A stretch of DNA of 64,000 nucleotides, taken from NCBI RefSeq assembly GCF_023283485.1, contig NZ_JAKILU010000003.1:124001-188000 (forward strand). The letters run 5' to 3'. This stretch comes from Shewanella glacialipiscicola (GTDB lineage: Bacteria; Pseudomonadota; Gammaproteobacteria; Enterobacterales; Shewanellaceae). Both the position numbers and the translations under genes were made by a program. This document shows, piece after piece, positions 37,194 to 47,268 of this stretch. A model generated the notes under the pieces. That model was not told the origin of the DNA, did not search any database, and worked only from the letters and a program-made list of their open reading frames with translations. Positions within the stretch are counted from its first letter, which is position 1. Each line of letters opens with the position of its first letter.

Positions 37194-38012
37194 ATGATTT
37201 CTATAGATTCGACTGCCCTGAAAGCTAACAACCTTGATTTAGCTAACTTAGCGCCCAACGATACTGCGCTTGAGATCCGTAACTTAGATTTGCGCTATGG
37301 TGATAAACAAGCGCTGTTTAATGTATCGATGAAGATCCCCAAGAAGCAAGTCACCGCTTTTATCGGCCCCAGCGGTTGCGGTAAATCAACTTTGCTGCGT
37401 TGTATAAACCGTATGAACGACTTAGTTGATAATTGCCATATTGACGGCGAGATTTTGCTGCACGGCCAGAATATTTATGACAAAAAAATCGATGTGGCGG
37501 CCCTGCGCCGTAACGTGGGTATGGTGTTCCAGCGCCCGAATCCGTTCCCTAAATCGATTTACGAAAACGTGGTTTATGGTTTGCGTTTACAAGGGTTGAA
37601 TAACCGCCGTGAACTTGACGAAGCGGCCGAGCGTTCACTGCGCGGCGCAGCAATTTGGGACGAAGTAAAAGACAGATTACATGACAACGCCTTTGGTTTA
37701 TCGGGCGGCCAACAGCAACGTTTGGTGATTGCCCGCGCGATTGCCATCGAACCTGAGGTGTTATTACTCGATGAGCCGACATCAGCACTGGATCCGATTT
37801 CAACCTTGACCATTGAAGAGTTGATTTCTGAGCTTAAAACTAAATATACCGTGGTTATCGTCACGCACAATATGCAACAGGCGGCGCGAGTCTCAGATCA
37901 AACCGCTTTTATGTATATGGGTGAATTGGTCGAATACGCAGATACCAATACTATTTTTACTACGCCTAGAAAGCGTAAGACTGAAGATTATATTACTGGG
38001 CGCTACGGTTAA
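37194..38012 (+). CDS. pstB: Phosphate ABC transporter ATPase PstB
   Basis: The 272-aa ATPase shows the Walker [12 protein letters not shown] near residue 58, the PstB-specific [10 protein letters not shown]-loop [11 protein letters not shown], signature L-S-G-G-Q-Q-Q-R and Walker [14 protein letters not shown]. It powers phosphate import through PstC and PstA and takes part in phosphate signalling to PhoR. The N-terminal 25 residues are a short extension before the nucleotide-binding domain. Confidence 0.96.
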   Translation: MISIDSTALKANNLDLANLAPNDTALEIRNLDLRYGDKQALFNVSMKIPKKQVTAFIGPSGCGKSTLLRCINRMNDLVDNCHIDGEILLHGQNIYDKKIDVAALRRNVGMVFQRPNPFPKSIYENVVYGLRLQGLNNRRELDEAAERSLRGAAIWDEVKDRLHDNAFGLSGGQQQRLVIARAIAIEPEVLLLDEPTSALDPISTLTIEELISELKTKYTVVIVTHNMQQAARVSDQTAFMYMGELVEYADTNTIFTTPRKRKTEDYITGRYG

Positions 38013-38098
38013 TTGTCCTAGGCCGTTAACGAATTGCGCTGTAAGCACAGTCTTATTCGCGTGGGTTAACCAACCGTTAAGTAAAAGGTGAGTGTACA

Positions 38099-38809
38099 AT
38101 GGAAAACATGAATTTAAGCAAGCATATATCAGGACAATTTACCGCCGAATTGGATGATATTCGTAACCGAGTTTTGGCTATGGGCGGCTTAGTTGAGCGT
38201 CAATTAGAACAAGCCATTGATGCTTTAAGTGCTTTAGATGCCGAGCTTGCACAGCAGGTAATAGTGGGCGATCACAAGGTGAATGGCATGGAAGTGTCGA
38301 TTGACGAAGAGTGCACGCGCATAATTGCTAAGCGCCAACCTGCTGCCAGCGATTTACGTTTAATTATTGCCATCTCAAAAACCATTGCCGATCTTGAGCG
38401 CATTGGTGATGCCTGTGTGCGAATAGCGAAAGCCGCATTAGATAAACGTTTGAATAATCAACAACCTTTGTTGGTGAGTGTTGAAAATATGGGCCGCCAT
38501 GCAACCCGTATGCTACATGCCACCTTAGATGCCTTGGCTCGTATGGATGCCGATGCCGCCTTAGCTTTGCACAAAGAGGATGCTAAGTTAGATCGCGAGT
38601 ACGAAGGCATTATTCGACAATTAATGACCTATATGATGGAAGATCCGCGCTCAATTCCCGATATATTAGATGTACTGTGGGCGGCGCGCGCGGTAGAACG
38701 TGTAGGCGATCGCTGTAAAAATATTTGCGAATATATTATCTATTACGTGAAGGGCAAAGATGTGCGCCACACTTCCTACGAAGAAATGGAAAAGGACATG
38801 CAAAGCTAA
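38099..38809 (+). CDS. phoU: Phosphate signalling protein PhoU
   Basis: The 236-aa all-helical protein has two PhoU repeats, each with the metal-binding pattern: [19 protein letters not shown] with [10 protein letters not shown], then [14 protein letters not shown]. It links Pst transporter state to PhoR kinase activity, keeping the Pho regulon off when phosphate is plentiful. It is the last gene of the operon, 86 bp after pstB. Confidence 0.95.
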   Translation: MENMNLSKHISGQFTAELDDIRNRVLAMGGLVERQLEQAIDALSALDAELAQQVIVGDHKVNGMEVSIDEECTRIIAKRQPAASDLRLIIAISKTIADLERIGDACVRIAKAALDKRLNNQQPLLVSVENMGRHATRMLHATLDALARMDADAALALHKEDAKLDREYEGIIRQLMTYMMEDPRSIPDILDVLWAARAVERVGDRCKNICEYIIYYVKGKDVRHTSYEEMEKDMQS

Positions 38810-38843
38810 GATTTATGTTGGCTTACGTGCTTTTTACGGGTAT

Positions 38844-38877
38844 TTAACGCCTATGCGGTTTAGCCGCATAGGCGTTA
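38844..38877 (+). terminator. Stem-loop after phoU
   Basis: ACGCCTATGCGG pairs perfectly with CCGCATAGGCGT around TTTAG. The tail is TAATGTTAT, so the U-run is weak, but position and stem strength favour a terminator. Confidence 0.65.
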
Positions 38878-38956
38878 ATGTTATCGGATACTAACGCAAT
38901 AATAACTAATTCAATCGTAACTCACGCAGTAGTCATTACTAGCGCAGTAGTCACTA

Positions 38957-39811
38957 TTAACGCAATAATAATAATGGAATATGGCTTTTGCTGATCATAC
39001 GTGTGGTGTTACTACCAACAAAAAACTCACGGATACGTGAATGGCCATAAGCGCCCATAACCATCAAATCAATATGGTTTTCTTGCTGGTAAACCTCAAG
39101 GGCGGTTTGTACTTCGCCCTGAAAAACTGCCGTTACAACGTTGAAATCAGCCTCAGTAAGGGATGCAGCAACCGATGCCAGTCCCGCTTCTTCTTGTGAT
39201 TGATTACTTGATACGATCACTAAATGACATTCCAGCCCTTTAAGCAATGGACTACTTATCACTCGATTAATGACTTTTTTGGCGGTATCACTGCCATCGT
39301 AAGCAATCATAAAACGCTTTGGCGCCTCAAACTCAGCCATAACCACTAAAATAGGCTGCTTTAGGGTGCGAATAACACTTTCTAAATGGCTGCCAATGGC
39401 TTTTGTCTGTTCTTGATGTTGCTCACCTTGACGGCCAATCACCACCAGTCTGGCGTTTGGCTCTTGTTCTAGCAGCGTTTCAACTAAGTCACCATGGCGC
39501 TGCAGTGTTTCAACGGAAACTTTGGGGTACTGCTTAATAATATGCGCGCTGGCATCTTGTAGCATGTATTTACCTTGCTCAAGTGCCAGCTTGCTCCTGC
39601 GCTCGTCAAGGTCAACCATTTCGGCCAGTAAATGTTCGCGGGTGCCTAAACCTATGCTGCCAGATAAATTAAATCCCGTAAGGTAGGATGATTTATCTAA
39701 AACATGTAATAGGGTTACTGGCGCATCTAATCTTAGCGCTGCCCATGCGCTGGCATCACAGACTGACAGCATTGCTTTTGAACCGTCGATACAGGCAATC
39801 ACATTTGTCAT
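38957..39811 (-). CDS. Two-domain universal stress protein
   Basis: The 284-aa protein has two UspA repeats. The first begins V-I-A-C-I-D-G-S-K-A-M-L and the second M-I-A-Y-D-G-S-D-T-A-K-K; each is followed by the nucleotide-loop pattern (V-V-I-G-R-Q-G and V-M-G-A-Y-G-H-S-R-I-R-E-F-F-V-G-S). The second domain looks ATP-binding; the first is less complete. It is 33 bp downstream of a SulP permease gene, a common pairing that suggests regulation or co-expression of the transporter. Confidence 0.9.
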   Translation of the reverse strand: MTNVIACIDGSKAMLSVCDASAWAALRLDAPVTLLHVLDKSSYLTGFNLSGSIGLGTREHLLAEMVDLDERRSKLALEQGKYMLQDASAHIIKQYPKVSVETLQRHGDLVETLLEQEPNARLVVIGRQGEQHQEQTKAIGSHLESVIRTLKQPILVVMAEFEAPKRFMIAYDGSDTAKKVINRVISSPLLKGLECHLVIVSSNQSQEEAGLASVAASLTEADFNVVTAVFQGEVQTALEVYQQENHIDLMVMGAYGHSRIREFFVGSNTTRMISKSHIPLLLLR

Positions 39812-39843
39812 TATTATTCTCCTTTAACGGCGTTACTACAGAC

Positions 39844-41328
39844 TTAATGGCCAGACATGATTTTTTCAACATCTTCTGGTTTATCGTGTACTCCAAATTT
39901 ATCCACTATGGTTGCACTGGCTCCGTTAAGGCCAATGACCTCAACTCTGGTTCCTTCACGGCGGAATTTAATCACTACTTTATCCAGTGCCGATACCGCA
40001 GTAATATCCCAAAAGTGCGCTTGAGTTAAATCAATGGTTACCTTATCAATAACTTCTCTAAAATCAAATGAGTTACAGAATTTATCTGCTGAGGCAAAAA
40101 ACACTTGGCCAATAATGTGATAACAACGACTAGCATCAGCTGTTGTACTCTTAACCACCATAAAACGCGCTACTTTATTGGCAAAAAACAGTGAAGCGAG
40201 TAACACGCCAACAAAAACACCTATGGCTAAATTATGTGTTGCGACCACTACAATTACCGTGGCTATCATCACAAGGTTGGTCGATATTGGGTGGTGCTTA
40301 AGATTACGAATAGAATCCCAAGAGAAAGTGCCGATGGATACCATAATCATCACGGCAACAAGGGCTGCCATCGGGATTAATTTTAACCATTCACCAAGAA
40401 ATACAATTAACACTAACAAAAATACGCCCGCGGTTAGTGTTGATAATCGTCCGCGACCACCAGATTTTATGTTGATAATAGATTGACCAATCATGGCACA
40501 ACCGGCCATACCGCCCATTAAACCCGCGCCAATATTAGCGATACCTTGGCCCTTACACTCGCGGTTTTTATCACTTTGAGTATCAGTTAAATCATCGACT
40601 ATAGTGGCTGTCATCATCGATTCCAGCAAACCGACCACAGCAAGCCCCGCAGAATAAGGGAAAATGATGAGCAGGGTTTCAAGCGTCAATGGCACATCAG
40701 GCCAGAGAAATATCGGTAATGTATCGGGTAACTGCCCCATATCGCCAACGGTGCGAATATCTAAACCCATATAGATAGCAAATATCGTTAAGGTAACAAT
40801 GCAGACTAACGGTGAGGGTAAGGATTTACCAATGACTGGAATTAATGGAAATAAATAGATGATACCCAGACCTGCAGCCGTCATTGCATATACATGCCAA
40901 GTCACGTCGATGAGCTCAGGTAATTGAGCCATAAAGATTAAAATTGCTAACGCATTCACAAACCCAGTCACGACAGAACGCGAAACAAAGCGCATCAAAT
41001 TACCGAGCTTTAAGTAACCCGCAGCAATTTGTAGTACACCAGTCAATAGGGTGGCAGCCAGTAGATATTCAAGCCCATGTTCTTTAACTAAGGTCACCAT
41101 TAGCAGCGCCATGGCACCCGTTGCTGCTGAAATCATTCCAGGCCGGCCACCTGTAAAGGCTATGACCACCGCAATACAAAAAGAGGCGTACAGGCCAACT
41201 TTAGGGTCAACGCCTGCAATAATAGAAAAGGCAATCGCCTCTGGGACTAACGCCAATGCCACCACAATACCGGCTAACAGATCTGCGCGGATATTAGAGA
41301 ACCATTCTTTTTTTAGGGTTTGTATCAT
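39844..41328 (-). CDS. SulP-family anion permease with STAS domain
   Basis: This is a SulP transporter of about 494 aa. It begins [20 protein letters not shown], with the sulfate transporter signature in [13 protein letters not shown] and a C-terminal cytoplasmic STAS domain ([15 protein letters not shown]). Relatives carry sulfate, bicarbonate or other anions; the substrate cannot be decided from sequence. I prefer the start at 41328, where the family sequence begins; an upstream ATG at 41373 adds 15 residues. It is followed by the UspA gene. Confidence 0.88.
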   Translation of the reverse strand: MIQTLKKEWFSNIRADLLAGIVVALALVPEAIAFSIIAGVDPKVGLYASFCIAVVIAFTGGRPGMISAATGAMALLMVTLVKEHGLEYLLAATLLTGVLQIAAGYLKLGNLMRFVSRSVVTGFVNALAILIFMAQLPELIDVTWHVYAMTAAGLGIIYLFPLIPVIGKSLPSPLVCIVTLTIFAIYMGLDIRTVGDMGQLPDTLPIFLWPDVPLTLETLLIIFPYSAGLAVVGLLESMMTATIVDDLTDTQSDKNRECKGQGIANIGAGLMGGMAGCAMIGQSIINIKSGGRGRLSTLTAGVFLLVLIVFLGEWLKLIPMAALVAVMIMVSIGTFSWDSIRNLKHHPISTNLVMIATVIVVVATHNLAIGVFVGVLLASLFFANKVARFMVVKSTTADASRCYHIIGQVFFASADKFCNSFDFREVIDKVTIDLTQAHFWDITAVSALDKVVIKFRREGTRVEVIGLNGASATIVDKFGVHDKPEDVEKIMSGH

Positions 41329-41373
41329 GTTTTTTACTCTATTAAAAATATCGTCATACGCTCCAATAGTCAT

Positions 41374-41826
41374 GATTAACGCGAGACATAAATGTCAGCG
41401 TACAGCCGCTCAGATACTTATTCAGCACTTATTTAGCACAATGCAATAAGGGCGACATGGCTATTGGAATAATAGGTTGTAGCAAACAGCTCGCTAGACA
41501 GTAGTCACTATGGGCTGAACGCAGTGGACTTAAAAAGAAGGGGTAAACTAATGTGGCTTAACGCCATTGTAAAAAGAACCCTATTAAATACTCAATGAGT
41601 AAAATGCTGACGTTAAGTTATACATGCCAACCTAAAGTGGCGGCAAAGAGTACAGTTGTGGGGCGGAAAAGTCAAAATAGCGAACATAAGCGGCGGTGAT
41701 AAAAAGTGTGCAGGAAGCGTTGAACACATCATGTGCTGGTGCATTGCTGACTCTGTGGTAGCATCTGCCACGCATTTTTGCGTAAATATCTTATGCCTAG
41801 TGAACCTGTGATTAAATGAGAGTGTG
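41374..41826. other. 453-bp region between divergent SulP and DUF502 genes
   Basis: This holds the two outward promoters by position. No convincing ORF, repeat or RNA element is seen. Confidence 0.5.
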
Positions 41827-42411
41827 ATGAAGAATACCTTAGCCCGTGGCTTGATGAATTTGTTACCTATGGCCTTGAGTTTGTGGCTGTTTTGGTCGTT
41901 ATTTGTATCCTTAGATGGCCTAGGGATTGTTATTTTAGAGTTAGTGGGTATTAACCAACATATTGTTGGTACCGGTTTTATCCTTGTTGTGGCATTAGTG
42001 TTTGTCGTTGGGCTGTTATTTTCCGTCAGCCCAATTGTATGGATTTATGGTTGGATTGAGCGGCAACTGATGCGCTTTCCACTGTTTAAATCGGTTTACG
42101 GCAGTATCCGTGATATTGCTTCGTTAATGAATCGTGATGGCAAACCGACGAGCCAAAAAACAGTGTTAGTGAAACAAGCCAATGGCAGTTTTGTGGTGGG
42201 GTTTATCATGACGGATACGCCACCGCAACCACTGCTCGATGCCTTACCTGAAGGAGATTGGGTGCCGGTATTATTCCAGCTCAGCTATCAAATGGCTGGC
42301 GTGACAAGTTTAATCAAACGGGACGATTTAATTATGGTCGATTGGTCGTTTGAAGAGGCGATGCGCTTTAATTTAACCGCAGGAATTTCACAAACGCCGA
42401 CTAATCCTTAG
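41827..42411 (+). CDS. DUF502 inner-membrane protein
   Basis: The 194-aa protein (ATG 41827; a GTG one codon earlier is possible) has two hydrophobic hairpin segments near residues 10-35 and 45-75. A soluble beta domain follows, with L-M-R-F-P-L-F-K-S-V-Y-G-S-I-R-D and F-V-V-G-F-I-M-T-D. This arrangement is that of DUF502, a conserved membrane family of unknown role. It is a single gene followed by a terminator. Confidence 0.85.
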   Translation: MKNTLARGLMNLLPMALSLWLFWSLFVSLDGLGIVILELVGINQHIVGTGFILVVALVFVVGLLFSVSPIVWIYGWIERQLMRFPLFKSVYGSIRDIASLMNRDGKPTSQKTVLVKQANGSFVVGFIMTDTPPQPLLDALPEGDWVPVLFQLSYQMAGVTSLIKRDDLIMVDWSFEEAMRFNLTAGISQTPTNP

Positions 42412-42497
42412 CTTTGTCTAAAGGCGATTTTACGTTATCGGCTTGTATGCTTTAGCGTTTAACATCAAGTTTGATGATTTTTGTGGTATAATTTTTT

Positions 42498-42523
42498 GGC
42501 GACTAATCTAGTCGCCATTTTTT
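42498..42523 (+). terminator. Terminator of the DUF502 gene
   Basis: GGCGACT pairs with AGTCGCC around a 5-nt loop, followed by ATTTTTTAT. It sits 87 bp after the stop codon. Confidence 0.85.
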
Positions 42524-42811
42524 ATGCTAAATATACTAATAAAAAATTGTTTTATGCTGAATGCTGTTTTACCTAGCGTTTACGGCTTAGGTTGTTAGAT
42601 AGCCTTAACTTATAAAGTTATGCGATTAATCTCCTTGTCAGTCTTTACCACGTTTAGCCAGAGTGCATCGTTATAATAAGCCGAGGAAATAAGTCCGTAC
42701 TACAATTGGATAAACCCACCCCATAAAACAAATTTTAAATATAAGTTTATGCTTATCTCACTGTGTGCTGAGATATTTCGAGAGTGAACTCGCTAGAAAT
42801 TGGGAGAATCA
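42524..42811. other. Leader region of the BCCT gene
   Basis: This 288-bp AT-rich region upstream of the transporter has no gene that I can support; it should carry the promoter. Confidence 0.5.
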
Positions 42812-44788
42812 ATGTCGATCAAATCGAGTATTAATCCGCCGGTATTTTATTCATCGGTTTTTTTGATCACTTTAATGGTGATGATTTGCGCGGTATGGCC
42901 CACAGAGGCTAATACTATTTTTAAATCAATACAGTCATGGATAGAAACGCAAGCCGGATGGCTTTACATTTTAAGTGTGGCTTTTTTCCTGATTTTTATC
43001 CTCTTTGTCATGGTCAGTCGTTTTGGTGATATCAAGCTAGGGCCAGATCATTCAGTGCCGGATTACAGCTATAAAAGCTGGATAGCTATGTTGTTTTCGG
43101 CGGGTATGGGTATTGGCTTGATGTTTTTTGGCGTCGCTGAACCTGTGATGCATTATCTTGCACCGCCAGATGCCACGCCTGAAAGTCTCGCCGCTGCGAA
43201 AGAAGCGATGAAGATCACTTTCTTCCATTGGGGTCTGCACGCTTGGGCGATTTATGCCGTAGTGGCATTGAGTTTGGCTTATTTCTCTTATCGGCATAAG
43301 TTACCTTTATTGCCTAGAAGTGCGCTTTATCCCTTAATTGGTGAGCGTATTTATGGCCCTATTGGCCATACCGTTGATACGTTTGCCGTGCTCGGCACTA
43401 TGTTTGGTGTGGCGACGTCGCTCGGCTTTGGGGTGTTACAGGTTAACTCTGGGTTGAGTTATCTATTTGAAGGTTTACCCAATAACGCGGTCGTGCAGGT
43501 GTGTTTGATTATCGCTATAACCTTGCTTGCAACACTGTCAGTATTTTCTGGCCTTGATAAGGGCGTAAAACGTTTAAGCGAACTTAACCTTGGCCTAGCC
43601 ATTATTTTATTAATCATAGTATTAGTTCTTGGCCCTACGGTGATGTTACTGCAGGCATTTGTGCAAAATACGGGCGGTTATTTAAGCGATTTAGTTAATA
43701 AAACCTTTAACTTGTATGCCTATCAACATAAAGAAGATTGGCTCGGAGGTTGGACTTTGCTCTATTGGGGCTGGTGGATTTCGTGGTCACCTTTTGTCGG
43801 TACCTTTATTGCACGCGTGAGTCGCGGACGTACCATTCGTGAGTTTTTGATTGGGGTATTATTTGTGCCATCGACGCTGACCTTCCTTTGGATGACAGTG
43901 TTTGGTAACTCGGCGATTGATTCGATCATGAATCACGGCGCTAAGTATCTTGCTGATGCGGTCAATACCGACGTGTCAGTGGCGTTGTTTGTATTTTTTG
44001 AGCACATGCCGTTCCCAACATTACTCTCGGGGATTGCGATTTGTTTAGTGGTCACTTTCTTTGTCACCTCATCTGATTCGGGATCGTTAGTGATCGATAA
44101 CCTAACCTCCGGTGGCGATAGTAATGCTCCTGTGTGGCAGCGCGTTTTTTGGGCGTTATTACAAGGTGTTGTCGCATCAGTATTATTACTAGCTGGTGGT
44201 TTACAGGCGCTACAAACCGCGGCTATCGCCAGTGCTATGCCGTTCTTAGTGGTGATGCTGTTCATGTGTCTGGGCTTATTTAAAGCCTTGAAGAATGATT
44301 GGCTGAAAATTAATAGCGTGCAGCTACACAATACCAGTGTGCAATATGCCAAGACAAACATGAGCTGGGAGGAACGAATTGGCGTACTAGTCTCGCATCC
44401 AACCCATGAAGAAGCGCAGTATTTCTTAAATAATGTTGCAACGCCTGCGCTATCAAAGGTGTGCCAACATTTTATGGCTAAGGGGATTGCTGCCGATCTT
44501 GAATATTTAGATGGACGGGTACGACTGGTGATCAGCAATGAGCTGAACTTGCCTTTTGTCTACGGTGTACGAACGCGTTGCTTTGAAATCATTAACCCAG
44601 TTGGGACTGAAATCGAGCAGGGTGATACCTTGTATTACCGCGCTGAAGTCTACTTAGAGCAAGGTGGTCAGCATTATGATGTGATGGGCTATACTGAAGA
44701 CCAAATCCTCGCGGATGTGGTGACTCAGTATGAAAAATACTTGCACTATTTACATTTGTCTAATGCCGACCAAGGTCATGTGACCTAA
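42812..44788 (+). CDS. BCCT-family choline/betaine-type transporter
   Basis: From the ATG at 42812, with GGGAG five bases upstream, the protein is 658 aa. It has about twelve membrane helices, including the Gly-rich helix S-A-G-M-G-I-G-L-M-F-F-G-V-A-E-P and the BCCT signature W-W-I-S-W-S-P-F-V-G-T-F-I-A-R-V-S-R-G-R-T. A soluble C-terminal tail of about 130 residues resembles that of BetT. It imports choline, betaine or a related quaternary amine; choline is the best guess from the tail, but substrate is unproven. No bet genes lie beside it. Confidence 0.88.
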   Translation: MSIKSSINPPVFYSSVFLITLMVMICAVWPTEANTIFKSIQSWIETQAGWLYILSVAFFLIFILFVMVSRFGDIKLGPDHSVPDYSYKSWIAMLFSAGMGIGLMFFGVAEPVMHYLAPPDATPESLAAAKEAMKITFFHWGLHAWAIYAVVALSLAYFSYRHKLPLLPRSALYPLIGERIYGPIGHTVDTFAVLGTMFGVATSLGFGVLQVNSGLSYLFEGLPNNAVVQVCLIIAITLLATLSVFSGLDKGVKRLSELNLGLAIILLIIVLVLGPTVMLLQAFVQNTGGYLSDLVNKTFNLYAYQHKEDWLGGWTLLYWGWWISWSPFVGTFIARVSRGRTIREFLIGVLFVPSTLTFLWMTVFGNSAIDSIMNHGAKYLADAVNTDVSVALFVFFEHMPFPTLLSGIAICLVVTFFVTSSDSGSLVIDNLTSGGDSNAPVWQRVFWALLQGVVASVLLLAGGLQALQTAAIASAMPFLVVMLFMCLGLFKALKNDWLKINSVQLHNTSVQYAKTNMSWEERIGVLVSHPTHEEAQYFLNNVATPALSKVCQHFMAKGIAADLEYLDGRVRLVISNELNLPFVYGVRTRCFEIINPVGTEIEQGDTLYYRAEVYLEQGGQHYDVMGYTEDQILADVVTQYEKYLHYLHLSNADQGHVT

Positions 44789-44849
44789 TTTTATTTAGCC
44801 TACTAAGGCTAAATCTCAAGCCGTATTACCCTATAAAGTGCGGCATATA

Positions 44850-44892
44850 TTGCCCCAAGTGATAACAGCGATTATCCTTGGGGCAATTTTTT
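44850..44892 (+). terminator. Terminator of the BCCT gene
   Basis: TTGCCCCAAG pairs with CTTGGGGCAA, with an inner GATAA/TTATC-type pairing, followed by TTTTTT. It shows that coding does not start at the upstream frame opening near 44878. Confidence 0.88.
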
Positions 44893-44916
44893 AGGGTTTG
44901 TTTTAGGAATGTCACT

Positions 44917-45276
44917 ATGTCAGTACCAGGCCAGAGTAAATTAGACAAAGTATTAGCCGATGCGAGAGAGTACAAAGCCAAACGTGAAGGTGGCTATCGT
45001 GAACAGGCTCTAAAACTCTATCCTTGGGTATGTGGTCGCTGTACCCGTGAGTTTACGCCTAAAAATTTAAGTGAATTGACTGTCCACCACAAAGATCATA
45101 ATCACGATAACAACCCGTCAGACGGTTCAAACTGGGAGCTATTGTGCCTGTATTGCCACGATAACGAACATTCCCGCTTTGAAGAACTGATCCGTTACGG
45201 TGGCACCACTGAAACTAAGCAAGCGGCGGCCACTTATAATCCTTTTGCTGACTTGAAATCGCTGCTAAAAAAGTAG
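44917..45276 (+). CDS. yajD: YajD-like HNH nuclease family protein
   Basis: The 119-aa protein starting M-S-V-P-G-Q-S-K-L-D has AGGAA eight bases upstream. It carries a zinc-type HNH fold: C-G-R-C near residue 45, L-T-V-H-H-K-D-H-N near 62, N-W-E-L-L-C-L-Y-C-H near 82. The H-H, N and H residues match the catalytic HNH pattern with two Cys pairs for zinc. The cellular role of YajD is unknown. Confidence 0.88.
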   Translation: MSVPGQSKLDKVLADAREYKAKREGGYREQALKLYPWVCGRCTREFTPKNLSELTVHHKDHNHDNNPSDGSNWELLCLYCHDNEHSRFEELIRYGGTTETKQAAATYNPFADLKSLLKK

Positions 45277-45336
45277 CTTTTTATGATGTGAGCGATAGAT
45301 TGCTAGCGTTAAGGCCGATAGGTTAATTAGCGGGAT

Positions 45337-45570
45337 TTAATCTTTGGTGATTAAACGCGCTTCGGCGGCGAGCCATTTTTCGCGGCTTAAAATATGTTGG
45401 TTTTCATGACCTTCTAATGCGACTTTACGGGCTGGTAATTGTGCGCAAATCGCGGCTTGTTGCGCTTCGTTGGACGTGCGCCAACTCACTATTTCATCGA
45501 TATGCCTAAAGCAACCCATGCAATAGTCGTCATCATTTAAACCGCAGCGTGCAACGCAAGGTGAAAGCAT
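45337..45570 (-). CDS. DUF1289 protein
   Basis: This small 77-aa protein has the family signature C-V-A-R-C-G-L-N-D-D-D-Y-C-M-G-C-F-R near the start, with four cysteines that could bind a metal or cluster. The rest is helical. The role of this family is unknown. It is convergent with yajD and divergent from the methyltransferase gene. Confidence 0.87.
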   Translation of the reverse strand: MLSPCVARCGLNDDDYCMGCFRHIDEIVSWRTSNEAQQAAICAQLPARKVALEGHENQHILSREKWLAAEARLITKD

Positions 45571-45735
45571 AGGTGTCCTCTGAGGACCTTATCGCTATAA
45601 CGTTAAGGTTTCAGTTAACTAGTATGGTTGAGTGTCTAACGTGGCGCGATACTAACATTTTTTCGTATAAAGTCATCTTTAAGGCGCATTAACTTGGCCT
45701 AAAATAAGACAAGTATTTTTGACACTGGGCATGAC

Positions 45736-47016
45736 GTGAATCAAGATAATCTGCAGCAACAATTCACTTACTCACAGCAATTTAGCAAACTTAATCAGTT
45801 GCTTGAAAAGAGTACTGCTCTGTGGCAAGTGCGTGCATTTGAAGTGTTCGCTTTACCTTGGGCACAGGATTTTCCGCAGTTGGCCACCGCTGTGTGGGCG
45901 CTGGCAGACGATGAGCTTGATGGGCTCGATGCCGAGCAATCTATACTGGTTAAGGCACTAACACCGGCATTAAGCAAAGATCTTAAGGCGTTAGGCCAAG
46001 ACTGGGATTTATCATTACTCACTAACCCCATTACCGCTGCAGATAAAATACTTGTTGTTGATGAGACGCAGGTTAACGGTTTATCCATTGATGATGAAAC
46101 GCATTTTAGTGCGCACATTAAAGGTCGTAAATGGCAGCAAATTACTGCGTTTGTGCAACATTTACCTGATCTTAATTTATCTGTACTGGAATGGTGTGCA
46201 GGTAAAGGCCATTTAGGCCGCTTGATAGCCAAGGCCCGCGGCGCCGAAGTGGTGAGTCTAGAATGGCAAGCGCCACTGTGTGAGGCTGGCCAAGCCTTTG
46301 CCGATAAGTGGCAATTGCCGCAAACTTTTGTTTGCGCCGATGCCTTTGCTATTAACGTCAATACCAATCCATTCACGAGGCAACAGCAAGTCGTGGCACT
46401 GCATGCTTGCGGTGATTTGCATGTGAGGTTATTAATGCTGGCGGCCGCCGCGGGCACACAGGCGCTGGCGATTTCTCCCTGTTGTTATCATTTAATTCAA
46501 GGCAGTTATTATCAAGCATTGTCAGATATGGCTAAAAAAAGCGCGATAAAACTGAGTCGCCATGACTTACAGCTACCACTACAACAAAGCGTGATTGCCA
46601 GTCCTAAACAACAGGCGCTGCGTCATCAAGAAATTGCCTGGCGTTTAGGGTTTGATGCGCTGCAACGTCAATGTCGACAAATTGATGAATACTTACCCTT
46701 ACCATCGATTAAACAGAGCCAACTCAGCGGCAGTTTCAGCCATTTTTGCCTATGGGCGGCTGAGATTAAAGCGCTTAAGTTAACGCAAAACTGTGATTTT
46801 GATGCTTGGCTTGAAGTCGGGTACAAAAGGCAGCAATTAACACGGCGCATCGACCTTGTCGCACATCTATTTCGCGCGGTGCTAGAACAGTGGTTAATCT
46901 TAGATCGTGTTTGTTTTTTACAGGAGCAGGGATACGGCGTTCGCGTGGGTGAATTTTGTACAAACAGCGTCACACCAAGAAATGCATTAATTTTAGCGCA
47001 AAAAATGGCGACATAA
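45736..47016 (+). CDS. SAM-dependent methyltransferase-like protein
   Basis: Starting at GTG 45736, this is a 426-aa protein. A helical N-terminal region of about 140 residues is followed by a Rossmann methyltransferase core: V-L-E-W-C-A-G-K-G-H-L-G-R (motif I), V-V-S-L-E-W, and V-A-L-H-A-C-G-D-L-H. Later S-P-C-C-Y-H-L stands where such proteins have a P-C-C-Y-like motif. The layout fits the Methyltransf_32 group that includes glutathione-S-transferase C-domain-associated enzymes. The substrate is unknown, RNA or a small molecule. It is a single gene. Confidence 0.8.
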   Translation: MNQDNLQQQFTYSQQFSKLNQLLEKSTALWQVRAFEVFALPWAQDFPQLATAVWALADDELDGLDAEQSILVKALTPALSKDLKALGQDWDLSLLTNPITAADKILVVDETQVNGLSIDDETHFSAHIKGRKWQQITAFVQHLPDLNLSVLEWCAGKGHLGRLIAKARGAEVVSLEWQAPLCEAGQAFADKWQLPQTFVCADAFAINVNTNPFTRQQQVVALHACGDLHVRLLMLAAAAGTQALAISPCCYHLIQGSYYQALSDMAKKSAIKLSRHDLQLPLQQSVIASPKQQALRHQEIAWRLGFDALQRQCRQIDEYLPLPSIKQSQLSGSFSHFCLWAAEIKALKLTQNCDFDAWLEVGYKRQQLTRRIDLVAHLFRAVLEQWLILDRVCFLQEQGYGVRVGEFCTNSVTPRNALILAQKMAT

Positions 47017-47268
47017 TTTAAACTGTCTTAAAGTATACTGTACTGTTATGTTTTTTATGAAGTATTTGCTTACTAGTCTATTTTAAATGAATCAAAGCAA
47101 ATTCAACTCTGTGGTGTTTAGAACCTGCACTGTGAGACAAGTCTTACACTAAAGGTGGTTTTTTATTGAATCATCGGGCTTTTCTTGTTCAAATGTCGCA
47201 TTAATGACGAATAACAACTGAAAGCTGACCTTAGGTCAGTCATTCTAGTGAGCGAATAAAACAGTTTC
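47017..47268. other. Promoter region of oleA
   Basis: A 252-bp region between the methyltransferase and ole genes. No operator or hairpin stands out. Confidence 0.45.

Noticed and set aside
43933..44538. 201-codon open frame on the minus strand inside the BCCT gene
   Set aside because: It is opposite conserved BCCT sequence and rich in Ser, Thr and Cys as expected of a codon shadow.
45795..46457. 220-codon open frame on the minus strand inside the methyltransferase gene
   Set aside because: The plus strand carries clear methyltransferase motifs; the antisense product is low-complexity Ser, Ala and Cys.
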